This document shows, one piece after another, positions 23,189-30,863 of a stretch of 64,000 nucleotides of DNA. The DNA lies in the NCBI RefSeq assembly GCF_002243345.2, contig NZ_CP022655.2:1452001-1516000 (forward strand), given 5' to 3'. This stretch comes from Paenibacillus sp. RUD330. Its GTDB lineage: Bacteria; Bacillota; Bacilli; Paenibacillales; Paenibacillaceae. Each line of letters opens with the position of its first letter. Position 1 is the first letter of the stretch. The translations under genes and the position numbers were made by a program. The notes beneath the pieces are model-generated. The model ran no database searches. It had not been told where the DNA came from and worked only from the letters and a program-made list of their open reading frames with translations.

Positions 23189-24616
23189 ATGTTCTGGCTC
23201 GTGCTTGCCTTGCTCATCTTTCTTTTTCAAATCATGACGATCCTCATTCTCGAGTACCGCCAGCCGAGCAAGACCGTCGCCTGGCTGCTCATCCTGTTCG
23301 TGCTGCCCGTCATCGGCTTTGTTATGTACTACTTCGTCGCGCGCGAGTACCAGACGAGGCGGACGGTCCGGCGAAGGGGCGTCATCGCCCATGAGGTCCA
23401 GCTCAAGGCGCTGCGGCAGAGCGCTCTCGTCCATCGGCCCGGAGACATGGAGAATCCGGATTTCAAGCATGAGGTGCGGCTGTTCAACCTGCTCGGCAGC
23501 TTCTCGATGCTGCCGGTCACCGGCTGCAACCGGACGGAGATCCTCACCAACGCGGAGCCGACCTATGCCTCGATCCTGCAGGCGCTGGATTCGGCCCGCC
23601 ATCATATTCATCTCGATTATTATACGATCCGCCATGACGAGATCGGCTGCCGGTTCAAGGAGATGCTGCTCCGCAAAGCCGCCGAAGGCGTCGAGGTCAG
23701 AGTCATTTACGACGGAATCGGCAGTTTGGAGCTCCGCAACGCCTATGTGCAGGAGCTGCTGGACGGAGGCGTGAAGATGCAATGCTTCCTTGCCCCGCGC
23801 ATCGCCTTTTTCGACAAGCGCGTCAACTTCCGGAACCACAGGAAGATTGTCGTCGTCGACGGGAAGATCGGGTTCGTAGGAGGAATCAACATCGGGGACG
23901 AATATCTCGGCAAAAACCCGAAGCTGGGCTTCTGGCGCGACACGCATGTGCGGATTGAAGGGGACGCGGTCTATTACCTGCAGCTGGTGTTCATGCGGGA
24001 CTGGTGGTTCACGGCGCGGGAGAAGCTGGAACATCCCGCCTATCTTCCCGAGCATGGCTGCAGCGGCAGCGAGCAGGTCCAGATCGTCGCCAGCGGGCCG
24101 AATACGAGCGCGGACTCCATTCTGGAGAGCGTATTCTCCGCCATCAGCGCCGCCAAGGAGAAGCTCTACATCGCAACGCCGTACTTCATTCCCGACCCGA
24201 GCGTCCTGATGGGACTGCGGACCGCGGCGCTGAGCGGCGTGGATGTCCGGATCATCCTCCCCCACAAGTCGGATTCCAGGCTGGTGCTCTATTCTTCGCT
24301 CTCCTATGTCCAGGACCTGCTTGAGGCGGGCGTCCGCATCTATCGCTACCGCAAAGGCTTCATCCACGCGAAGGTCATGATTGTGGACAGGCTCATGGCG
24401 TCGGTCGGAACGGCGAATATGGATATGAGAAGCTTCTTCAGCAATTTCGAGATCAATGCGAATCTGTTCGGAAGCAAGGCGATCGGAAGGCTGGAGGAGG
24501 ACTTCATGCTTGACTTGAAGGACTGCTACGAGCTGAAGCTCGGCGAATTCGAGGCGCGTCCGTGGACGCAGAAGGCGGCGGAAGTGGCGGCGCATATGCT
24601 GTCGCCGCTATTGTAG
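23189..24616 (+). CDS. cls: Cardiolipin synthase (phospholipase D family)
   Basis: 475 residues from ATG 23189, which has AAAAGAGGTG upstream; an in-frame ATG at 23138 would add 17 residues not typical of the family. Two N-terminal membrane helices (FWLVLALLIFLFQIMTILIL and VAWLLILFVLPVIGFVMYYF) are followed by two HKD motifs in slightly varied form: NHRKIVVVDGKIGFVGG near 213 and HAKVMIVDRLMASVGTANMD near 393. The enzyme joins two phosphatidylglycerols into cardiolipin and glycerol at the membrane. It is monocistronic, with a short inverted repeat ATGCCGG/CCGGCAT after the stop. Confidence 0.92.
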   Translation: MFWLVLALLIFLFQIMTILILEYRQPSKTVAWLLILFVLPVIGFVMYYFVAREYQTRRTVRRRGVIAHEVQLKALRQSALVHRPGDMENPDFKHEVRLFNLLGSFSMLPVTGCNRTEILTNAEPTYASILQALDSARHHIHLDYYTIRHDEIGCRFKEMLLRKAAEGVEVRVIYDGIGSLELRNAYVQELLDGGVKMQCFLAPRIAFFDKRVNFRNHRKIVVVDGKIGFVGGINIGDEYLGKNPKLGFWRDTHVRIEGDAVYYLQLVFMRDWWFTAREKLEHPAYLPEHGCSGSEQVQIVASGPNTSADSILESVFSAISAAKEKLYIATPYFIPDPSVLMGLRTAALSGVDVRIILPHKSDSRLVLYSSLSYVQDLLEAGVRIYRYRKGFIHAKVMIVDRLMASVGTANMDMRSFFSNFEINANLFGSKAIGRLEEDFMLDLKDCYELKLGEFEARPWTQKAAEVAAHMLSPLL

Positions 24617-24707
24617 GATGCCGGCTTAACAACCGGCATAAGCCGTCCCGGGAGGAGCCGGCCGAAAAGAAGGCATGGCGCGGCCGGCAAGCAGGCGGCT
24701 CGAAGCT

Positions 24708-24923
24708 TCAGAGCGCAGGCGGCCGAGGAGCAAGATCCGCTTCTATGATTCTAAACAGCGTGCCGCAGAGGCTGCAGGTGTGGAACAAGGCTTTCCGTTC
24801 CAAGCCGGCGGCTATTTGCTCTCTCGAAGCCGGGTCGGATAAGCCGAGCTTGTCCTCAAGGGAAGGGCAAGAATCCGCATTCCCGCAGCTATAGCAGATC
24901 ACTTTGACGACAGCCAGACTCAA
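24708..24923 (-). CDS. Small cysteine-rich (zinc-ribbon-like) protein
   Basis: 71 residues from a TTG start with GAGGTGAAC upstream. Two Cys pairs, VICYSCGNADSC near residues 9-19 and HTCSLCGTLF near 48-57, suggest one zinc site. The protein is otherwise helical and ends in a Pro/Ala tail. It lies just downstream of the NHEJ polymerase gene on the same strand, 64 nt away, and may be read with it. Function is unknown, and the TTG start lowers certainty. Confidence 0.5.
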   Translation of the reverse strand: MSLAVVKVICYSCGNADSCPSLEDKLGLSDPASREQIAAGLERKALFHTCSLCGTLFRIIEADLAPRPPAL

Positions 24924-24987
24924 GCCCGTTCACCTCGTATGTTTTCATTAAATGATACATAATGTAGCACATTATAGCATATTTTGG

Positions 24988-25902
24988 TTATGGTGTCCTG
25001 CTTTTCAAAAAATCCAAAATAGGCTGCAGCGCCTGCTTGGGAGCATGCGCCAGAAGATCTCCGCGCTGCTGGAGCCGATCGTGGATATTGAGCAGGTGAA
25101 AGTCGCGCGGCTGCGCTCCCTGCCTGATCTCGTCCCATTCCAGCGGAGTGGAGACGGTCGCCCCGGCTCTGGCCCTCGGCGTGTAGGGAGCGGCAATCGT
25201 CTTGCCTTGATAATGCTGCAGGTAATCGAAATAGATCAGATCGCCGCGGTTCTTCTTGAGCCGCTCCACCGTGAACAGCTTGGGATGCTTCTGGGTCATA
25301 TAGCCCCCGACGAACAGCCCGATCGAGCGCAGCTCGTCGAAGCTCAGCCGGTCCGCCAGCGGCACGATGAGCTGCACGCCGGTAGCGCCGCTCGTCTTGG
25401 CGATCGATTCGATGCCAAGGCCCCTCAGCTGCTCGCCGACCAACCATGCCGCCTCCATGATTCTCGGCTCCTCTTCCACGGAAGGATCGAGATCGATGAC
25501 CCATTCGGTCGGATGCTGAGGGTCGTCCGCCAGGTCGAAGGAAGCGTGGAATTCCAGACAAGCCAGATTCCCGAGCCAGATCAAGGTCGGCAGCGAGTCG
25601 AGAACGACATAATCGATGCTGCCGTCGGACCGGGTCCGGACGAACTCGGGGCGCGGCTCGGGGCAATTTTTCTGGTAAAAGGACTTGTCATGGATGCCGT
25701 GCGGATAACGGATCGTCGTCAAATGACGGTCGCGGCAATGCGAGATCAGGAAGGGAGAGAGCTGAACCAGCTTCTCCAAATACATGAGCTTGGTGATGCC
25801 CATCTCCGGCCACAGCGGCTTGGACGGGTTCGTAATCGTCAGCTGGTGGCCGTCAAGCGTGATGCTTCCCTTTTCGCTGCGATAGCCCTTGGATGCTGGC
25901 AT
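24988..25902 (-). CDS. ligD-pol: NHEJ polymerase/primase (LigD polymerase domain)
   Basis: 304 residues from ATG 25902, preceded by GGAGAGGAGAG; longer in-frame starts run into the ligase gene. The archaeo-eukaryotic primase fold of LigD is recognisable: ITNPSKPLWPEMGITKLMYLEKLV, RYPHGIHDKSFYQKNCPE, the metal-binding VIDLDPS, KTSGATGVQLIVPL near 180, and the LERLKKNRGDLIYFDYLQ-like segment. It fills gaps with ribo- or deoxynucleotides at broken ends held by Ku. It begins 5 nt after the ligase stop. In B. subtilis ligase and polymerase are one polypeptide; here they are two genes with separate ribosome sites. Confidence 0.9.
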   Translation of the reverse strand: MPASKGYRSEKGSITLDGHQLTITNPSKPLWPEMGITKLMYLEKLVQLSPFLISHCRDRHLTTIRYPHGIHDKSFYQKNCPEPRPEFVRTRSDGSIDYVVLDSLPTLIWLGNLACLEFHASFDLADDPQHPTEWVIDLDPSVEEEPRIMEAAWLVGEQLRGLGIESIAKTSGATGVQLIVPLADRLSFDELRSIGLFVGGYMTQKHPKLFTVERLKKNRGDLIYFDYLQHYQGKTIAAPYTPRARAGATVSTPLEWDEIRQGAQPRDFHLLNIHDRLQQRGDLLAHAPKQALQPILDFLKSRTP

Positions 25903-25907
25903 GACTT

Positions 25908-27104
25908 CTACTCTCCTCTCCGGCGGCCGAATCCGGCGATCTTGGGATGGCGAAGCTGTCCGGCCTCGGTGATCTCCAGCCCGGTCACTGTGCAAGGAAA
26001 GGGATTATGAAGCCAGACGACCCGTTCCTTTTTCAGGTCATCAGGCAGAGCGGCGAAGGGGAGGGCAGCTCCGGCCTGCAGGGAGCCGCCGGCGAATGCG
26101 CCTTCCGGCACAAGCTGGCTCGTCAGGAGCGCGCGCATCTCGCCGGTCAGTCCAAGCGATACGCTGCCGAAATACAGCCCGTCGGCGCTCATGACGAGGC
26201 TTGCGGCCATTCCATCCCGAATCTTCAGTCCGACGATGTCGACATCGAGCAGCAGGGCGGTTTTTTTCTTGAACCAGTCCTTGTGCTGCTTGCCTTCCTT
26301 ATAAAGAGAATTCAGGCGTTTGCTGACGACGCCTTCCCAGCCGGCTTCCGCGACCCAATGCCACAGTGCTTCTCCGTCGCGGTATAGCTCCGTGACCAGC
26401 ATGCCGTCCGGCAGCCCCGGAGAGATGCGATGGAGAACTTCATGCCTTTGCAGGTAGGGCAGGCCTCTGAGATCGCGGTCTCCCGCCGCCAGCACATCGA
26501 ACAGCACGTAGGCGAGTCCGGCGTGAGGCTGCGCCTGATGTGCGGAATCGGCCTCGCTGCCTAAGTCGGGCTGCTGTCGGGAACGCTGCGGAAGACCGGC
26601 ATAATCGGCAAGGCTGCCGGAAACCGGCTGCTCTTGCGAAGCCTGCGGCCGCAGCAGACTGCCGCCATCGCCGGACAGGCCGCCGGGGGCGAGCTGCTTG
26701 CCGCCATCGCCGCCGGCCATCGCCATTGCCGCTGCCGGCACCTCCGGATTGCGGAGCGGCGTCAGCCGGGTTCCGCCCTGTTTGCCGCGCATGCGCTCGC
26801 GCTGCAGCACCCTCTGAAAGCTGGGCCTGCTGCCCGTCCAGGCGATCAGCTCTCCGTCCAGGATGCAGCGGCCGAGAGCGGCCTTCTCTATTAGGACGAC
26901 AACTTCGGGGTAAATGTTGTTCTTGATCAATCCTTGGCGCGAATACAGCAGAACCTTGCCGTCCGGGCCGATGTCGGCCAGCAGCCTGACGCCGTCCCAT
27001 TTGATCTGGTAGCCCCAGTCTTCTCCCTGCGGAAGATCGGCTCTCGTTATGGGCGCCATCGGCGCCGTCAGGCCAAGGGGGAGGCCGCCTTTCGCGGCGC
27101 GCAT
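25908..27104 (-). CDS. ligD-lig: ATP-dependent DNA ligase (LigD ligase domain)
   Basis: 398 residues. Motif I is KWDGVR (Lys near 35, the adenylated residue), followed by RCILDGELIAW, LFDVLAAGDRDLRGLPYLQR, EGVVSKRLNS and KDWFKKK, then an OB-fold tail ending GFGRRRGE. It seals breaks in non-homologous end joining. The ATG overlaps the Ku stop by 1 nt; a second Met 15 codons later is an alternative. Residues about 115-190 (between LQRERM and AYVLFDVL) are a Gly/Ala/Gln-rich low-complexity insertion not found in usual LigD ligases. The neighbouring Ku and polymerase genes confirm the pathway. Confidence 0.88.
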   Translation of the reverse strand: MRAAKGGLPLGLTAPMAPITRADLPQGEDWGYQIKWDGVRLLADIGPDGKVLLYSRQGLIKNNIYPEVVVLIEKAALGRCILDGELIAWTGSRPSFQRVLQRERMRGKQGGTRLTPLRNPEVPAAAMAMAGGDGGKQLAPGGLSGDGGSLLRPQASQEQPVSGSLADYAGLPQRSRQQPDLGSEADSAHQAQPHAGLAYVLFDVLAAGDRDLRGLPYLQRHEVLHRISPGLPDGMLVTELYRDGEALWHWVAEAGWEGVVSKRLNSLYKEGKQHKDWFKKKTALLLDVDIVGLKIRDGMAASLVMSADGLYFGSVSLGLTGEMRALLTSQLVPEGAFAGGSLQAGAALPFAALPDDLKKERVVWLHNPFPCTVTGLEITEAGQLRHPKIAGFGRRRGE

Positions 27105-28036
27105 CAGGAAGCGCCGGATTCCTTGGTTTTCTTGGCGCGCGGCTTGGCGGGTTTCTTCGCGGGCTTGTCGGCTTCTCCGGAGTCCGCTAGGCCGGCTGCC
27201 GGCGTTTTCGCGCCTTTCTTCTTGGGCTTGTCCGCGGCACCGGTATCGAGCACGGGGGCTGCGGCAGGACCTTTCACCGATTCCAGGCTTGCCTGCAGGG
27301 CGGCCATCAGATCCAGCACATGTGCGGGCTCCTGCTGCGGCGCGATGCGGACTTCCTCGCCGGCGATCTTGCCTTGGATCAGATCATGCATGGCGCTCCG
27401 GTAATCGTCGGTGTATTTTTCGGGCTCGAACGGCGTCGTCAACTGATCGATGAGGAGCTTGGCCATCGACAGCTCCTTGTCATTCAGCGCTACCGCTCCG
27501 GGCAGGTTCGGAACCTGCTGGATCGGCCGAATTTCATCGGGATAGAAGATCGTCTCGATCGCGAGGCAGCCGTCGAGCACGCGGATCGCGGCGAGGCTTG
27601 ACTTGGAGCGGATGGAAATTTTGGCGATGCCGATCTTGCCGGATTCCTTCATCGCTTCCATCAGCAGCGAGTAGGCTCCTCCCCCCGCCTGATCGGGCGA
27701 GAGGTAATAGGTTTTCTGGAAATAGATCGGATCGATCTCCTCCAGGGCGACAAAATCGATGATCTGAATCGTTTTGGACTTCTCTCCGCCGAGCTGGTCC
27801 AACTCTTCCTTTTCAAAGGTGACAAAGCGGCCCTTCTCGTATTCGTAACCTTTGACGATTTCATTCGTTTCGATCCGCCTGTCGCATACGGGGCATTCCT
27901 TCACATAAGCGATGGGACTGCCGCAGACGGAATGCAGCATGCGCAGCGAGATGTCCTTGTCCTCTGTGGCGGAGAACATCTTGACGGGCACATGCACCAG
28001 TCCGAAGCTGATCGCGCCCTTCCATACGGTATGCAT
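27104..28036 (-). CDS. ku: NHEJ end-binding protein Ku
   Basis: 310 residues from ATG 28036, which has AAGGAGGCG 8-9 nt upstream; an in-frame ATG 12 codons earlier has none. The core is typical bacterial Ku: MHTVWKGAISFGLVHVPVKMFSAT (in part), CPVCDRRIETNEIVKGYE, and YYLSPDQAGGGAYSLLMEAM. The dimer forms a ring on broken DNA ends and recruits the ligase and polymerase. The last 60 residues are Lys/Ala/Pro-rich, a DNA-binding tail seen in many Ku proteins. It is the first gene of ku-ligase-polymerase, divergent from a spore-type gene pair, which suggests use in spores. Confidence 0.93.
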   Translation of the reverse strand: MHTVWKGAISFGLVHVPVKMFSATEDKDISLRMLHSVCGSPIAYVKECPVCDRRIETNEIVKGYEYEKGRFVTFEKEELDQLGGEKSKTIQIIDFVALEEIDPIYFQKTYYLSPDQAGGGAYSLLMEAMKESGKIGIAKISIRSKSSLAAIRVLDGCLAIETIFYPDEIRPIQQVPNLPGAVALNDKELSMAKLLIDQLTTPFEPEKYTDDYRSAMHDLIQGKIAGEEVRIAPQQEPAHVLDLMAALQASLESVKGPAAAPVLDTGAADKPKKKGAKTPAAGLADSGEADKPAKKPAKPRAKKTKESGAS

Positions 28037-28114
28037 AGCTGTCGCGCCTCCTTGCAGCCGGAGCTCCGGCATTATTATTTCCTACCAGTGTGCCCATCCG
28101 GAGGGGGTTCCCAT

Positions 28115-28144
28115 GCATGAAGCCCGGCTGCTGCGGGCATATTT
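28115..28144 (+). promoter_or_regulatory. Candidate forespore (SigG-type) promoter
   Basis: GCATG at 28115-28119, an 18-nt spacer and CATATTT at 28138-28144 fit the SigG pattern gHATR-N17/18-CATnnTA with one mismatch. It points to the small acidic gene and sspH-like gene. The palindromic ATGCAT could also supply a -35 for ku on the other strand, though the -10 there is weaker. Confidence 0.45.
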
Positions 28145-28188
28145 CTCATTAAGGCTGACGACAGCCCCGGGAAGGAGGCGTGAGGCGA

Positions 28189-28524
28189 ATGGACGAGCAG
28201 GAAATACGCCGCCATCTCGAGCGCAGGCTGGACAGCCGCCATATGCTGGCCAGCAGCCGCGACGAGAAGAGCCTTCCGGATCTGGCTGCCGAAATGAGCA
28301 CGGAGCTGGACGGCTCGCTGGAGGAAGGCGGAGCGCGCACGATGACGGATGCCGGCGTCGGCCGGACGGCCGACCATGGCGGCAGGGTCGATTACGAGAT
28401 GGATATCGACCGGATGGTGGGCGAAGGTCTTGGTGGCGGTCAGGTCACGATCCACAACGGCCATATCGGAGAATCGACGACGGATACGATGATGCTGAAG
28501 GAAGAAGCAGAGGACGGAGAATAG
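28189..28524 (+). CDS. Small acidic protein of unknown function, probably spore-associated
   Basis: 111 residues from ATG 28189, 10 nt after AAGGAGG. It is hydrophilic and acidic, with no membrane segment or Cys. A helical N-terminus (DEQEIRRHLERRLDSRHML) is followed by a Gly/Thr/Asp-rich middle and a GGQVTIHNGHIGES turn region. It precedes the SspH-type gene by 13 nt and lies behind a SigG-like promoter. I do not recognise the family; its expression in the forespore is inferred from context. Confidence 0.6.
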   Translation: MDEQEIRRHLERRLDSRHMLASSRDEKSLPDLAAEMSTELDGSLEEGGARTMTDAGVGRTADHGGRVDYEMDIDRMVGEGLGGGQVTIHNGHIGESTTDTMMLKEEAEDGE

Positions 28525-28537
28525 GAGGGAATTCGCG

Positions 28538-28735
28538 GTGGATGTAAAAAGAGCGATGGAAATCTACGGCTCCAAGGATATGGTGGCCGTCCACTTGGGC
28601 GGGCACTCGGTCTGGATCGAGAATGTGGACGAGGCGAACGGCATGGCGACCGTGCAGGTCGGCACGACCCCTCAGAACACGCAGACCGTATCGGTCGACC
28701 AGCTTCATGAAGGACAGCCGCACAGAGAAAACTGA
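28538..28735 (+). CDS. sspH: Small acid-soluble spore protein, SspH family
   Basis: 65 residues from a GTG start with AGGAGGGA upstream. The sequence pattern RAMEIYGSKDMVAVHLGGHSVWIE then VDEANGMATVQV (given in parts) closely follows B. subtilis SspH (RAKEIYESKDMV, VPVWIEHVDEEKGMATV). These minor SASPs accumulate only in the spore core. The gene ends in front of a strong terminator and is cotranscribed with the small acidic gene. Confidence 0.88.
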   Translation: MDVKRAMEIYGSKDMVAVHLGGHSVWIENVDEANGMATVQVGTTPQNTQTVSVDQLHEGQPHREN

Positions 28736-28763
28736 GGTCCGCGATGAGTTTGCGGACACAAAA

Positions 28764-28820
28764 AAACAGCGTCGTTCCCGTTGCCTTTGCGGCACCAGGA
28801 GCGGCGCTGTTCTTTTTTGC
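28764..28820 (+). terminator. Intrinsic terminator after sspH
   Basis: AACAGCGTCGTTCC pairs with GGAGCGGCGCTGTT through G-U pairs, followed by CTTTTTT. The 17-nt loop region can form an inner hairpin. Confidence 0.8.
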
Positions 28821-29232
28821 GGTTCGGCTGCACTTGCGTAGCCGGCTTGCGGGACCAGGTTCCCCTCGCGAGGTCGACCTCGTGCTGGTCGCGAGCCGAT
28901 GGCGGTGATGACGGCTTGTGACGGTCTGCTGACATGGCTGTTTCCCCTTTCGCCGGAAATGTCCGGCATTCCCAACGATACCAAATGATCGGAATAACGG
29001 GAAGGGGCGAAAATACATATAGATAGATGGGGATACAAGCCTTAGACGTTCATGTCAGGGTTAAAATCAAGATAAAGAAAGATAACCATCGATAACCGGA
29101 GATAACGAGTCTTTTTGTGGGGAAATACGTTAAAAATTAGCTAAATCCACCCTTTTCCTTTAATTTAGAGCGAAAATACTTTATAATTAGTATAAAGGTC
29201 ATAAGCAAGACAGATTGAAAGGGTGTGGGGGC
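28821..29232. promoter_or_regulatory. Intergenic region with four GATAA repeats at 10-bp spacing
   Basis: GATAA occurs at 29071, 29081, 29091 and 29101, the last three as GATAAC, one helical turn apart. A TATAAT at 29182-29187 lies about 45 nt before the YitT-family start but has a poor -35. A CCTTAGACGTTCAT element at 29040-29053 is shared with the leader at 9541. No supported gene is seen here; an ORF at 28705-28935 on the minus strand is discussed under rejected items. Confidence 0.4.
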
Positions 29233-30108
29233 ATGGTAACAGCGCAGGGGCAGCATCTCAAGCTGCCATTCTTTGAAGTGTTCAAGCGGGTCTTGTTCAT
29301 CACCGTCGGAGCCGTCCTGATGGGGGTAGGCCTGGAGATTTTCCTGGTGCCGAACAACATCATCGACGGAGGCATCACCGGCATTTCCATCATGCTTTCT
29401 TATTTGACGGACGTTCCTCTCGGACTGTTCCTCTTCCTCCTCAACCTTCCGTTCCTCTTCCTGGGGTATAAGCAGATCGGCAAGACCTTCGCGCTGTCGA
29501 CTCTGTACGGAGTAGCCGTCATGTCGCTGACGACTTACCTGCTGCATGAAGTCGATCCGCTCACGATCGACGAGTTCCTCGCCTCGATCTTCGGAGGCAT
29601 GGTGCTCGGAGTCGGGGTCGGCCTCGTCATCCGCTTCGGCGGCTCGCTCGACGGGACGGAGATCGTCGCGATCCTCCTCTCCAAGAAGCTGCCTTTCTCG
29701 GTCGGCGAGATCGTCATGTTCGCGAATCTGTTCATCCTGTCGAGCGCGGGCTTCGTGTTCTCATGGGACCGGGCGATGTACTCGCTCATCGCCTACTATA
29801 TCGCCTACAAGATGATCGACATCGTCATCGAGGGCTTCGACGAATCCAAGGCCGTCTGGATCATCAGCGACGAGTACCGCGAGATCGGCGAAGCCATCAT
29901 GAGCCGTCTGGGCCGCGGCGTCACTTATCTCAACGGCGAAGGCGGCTTCACCGGCGGCGACAAGAAAGTGCTGTTCGTCGTCGTGACGCGCCTCGAGGAA
30001 GCCAAGCTCAAGTCGATCGTGACCGACATGGACCCCGGCGCCTTCCTGGCCGTCGGCAATATCCACGACGTCAAGGGCGGCCGCTTCAAGAAGCGCGACA
30101 TACATTAG
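29233..30108 (+). CDS. YitT-family membrane protein (DUF161/DUF2179)
   Basis: 291 residues from ATG 29233 (site GGGTGTGGGGG); an in-frame TTG at 29215 is less likely. Five or six N-terminal helices begin with [20 protein letters not shown], with the family-typical [17 protein letters not shown] loop and [20 protein letters not shown]. After about residue 200 a soluble DUF2179 domain follows ([32 protein letters not shown] in part; [21 protein letters not shown]). The function of YitT proteins is not established; a small-molecule transporter or sensor is often supposed. It is monocistronic, with its own terminator. Confidence 0.9.
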   Translation: MVTAQGQHLKLPFFEVFKRVLFITVGAVLMGVGLEIFLVPNNIIDGGITGISIMLSYLTDVPLGLFLFLLNLPFLFLGYKQIGKTFALSTLYGVAVMSLTTYLLHEVDPLTIDEFLASIFGGMVLGVGVGLVIRFGGSLDGTEIVAILLSKKLPFSVGEIVMFANLFILSSAGFVFSWDRAMYSLIAYYIAYKMIDIVIEGFDESKAVWIISDEYREIGEAIMSRLGRGVTYLNGEGGFTGGDKKVLFVVVTRLEEAKLKSIVTDMDPGAFLAVGNIHDVKGGRFKKRDIH

Positions 30109-30131
30109 CGCGCTCGGCGGCAGGACGCATG

Positions 30132-30166
30132 CTCCGCAAGGCAGACACTGCCTGCGGAGTTTTTTT
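30132..30166 (+). terminator. Intrinsic terminator
   Basis: CTCCGCA-GGCAG / CTGCC-TGCGGAG with loop ACA is followed by seven T residues. Confidence 0.92.
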
Positions 30167-30362
30167 CTGCGCGCAGCCGTCATGCAGGCTCAAGCATCGA
30201 CGGCTCGGGCGCGAAGGACGGCATGCTGCTGTCCGCCATGGCGGTGGGATGTCCGTGCGGGCCCGCCCGGCCGCGGTTGCGGCAGAAGAAGGGGGCCGAT
30301 ATAATGAGAACAAGATTCCGGAAGCGGATGAAAGCGGAACATAAGCAAGGTGGGATACACAG

Positions 30363-30863
30363 ATGACAGAGGCCGCAGCAACAGCCAGTTGGCGCGCGCG
30401 GGAGGAGTCGGACACGGTCCGGCTCGCGGAAATGCTGGCCGCATGGGCCGCTCCCGGAACGGTGATCGCGCTGGATGGCGATCTTGGCGCGGGCAAAACC
30501 CGGTTCTCGCAGGCGTTCGCCGCCGCGATCGGGGTGCAGGGCGTGGTTAACAGCCCGACCTTTACGATTATAAAAGAGTATGCCAGCGGAACGATGCCGC
30601 TGTACCATATGGATGTCTATCGGCTGTCGCAGGAAGAGGCCGACGAGCTCGGATTGGACGAGTATTTCTACGGAAGCGGCGTCTCCCTCGTGGAGTGGGC
30701 GAGCCTGATTCCGGAGCTGCTTCCGGAATCCAGGCTGGAGCTGTACATCGAGCATCTGGGAGGCAGCGATCGGCGGATACGGCTGGAAGGCCGCGGACTC
30801 CCTTATGCGGAATGGTGCAGGCTAATCGCCGAGAGGGAGGAGCAGGGCAATGAAGGAGCATGA
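30363..30863 (+). CDS. tsaE: t6A synthesis ATPase TsaE
   Basis: 166 residues. It has a P-loop [12 protein letters not shown] near 40, [12 protein letters not shown] near 63 and YHMDVYRL near 80, then a Walker B-like VSLVEWAS near 108; this order is diagnostic for TsaE/YjeE. It acts with TsaB and TsaD to attach threonylcarbamoyl to A37 of ANN-decoding tRNAs. A ribosome site AAGGTGGG precedes ATG 30363. It overlaps tsaB by 14 nt and heads the tsaE-tsaB-rimI-tsaD operon, the standard Bacillota arrangement. Confidence 0.95.
   Translation: MTEAAATASWRAREESDTVRLAEMLAAWAAPGTVIALDGDLGAGKTRFSQAFAAAIGVQGVVNSPTFTIIKEYASGTMPLYHMDVYRLSQEEADELGLDEYFYGSGVSLVEWASLIPELLPESRLELYIEHLGGSDRRIRLEGRGLPYAEWCRLIAEREEQGNEGA

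Noticed and set aside
23081-24595. A 504-residue minus-strand ORF opposite cardiolipin synthase
   Set aside because: It is the antisense of an HKD-motif enzyme; its His/Arg/Asp-rich text is typical of a shadow frame.
25895-25915. The ligase/polymerase junction as a frameshift in one LigD gene
   Set aside because: The polymerase gene has its own strong ribosome site and a start at the right place for its domain, so a true gene split is more likely; sequencing error is kept only as a check.
28705-28935. A 76-residue minus-strand ORF with AAAGGGG upstream
   Set aside because: The start context is decent, but the second half runs through the sspH terminator hairpin and sspH itself; no domain is seen. 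A short conserved protein cannot be ruled out.
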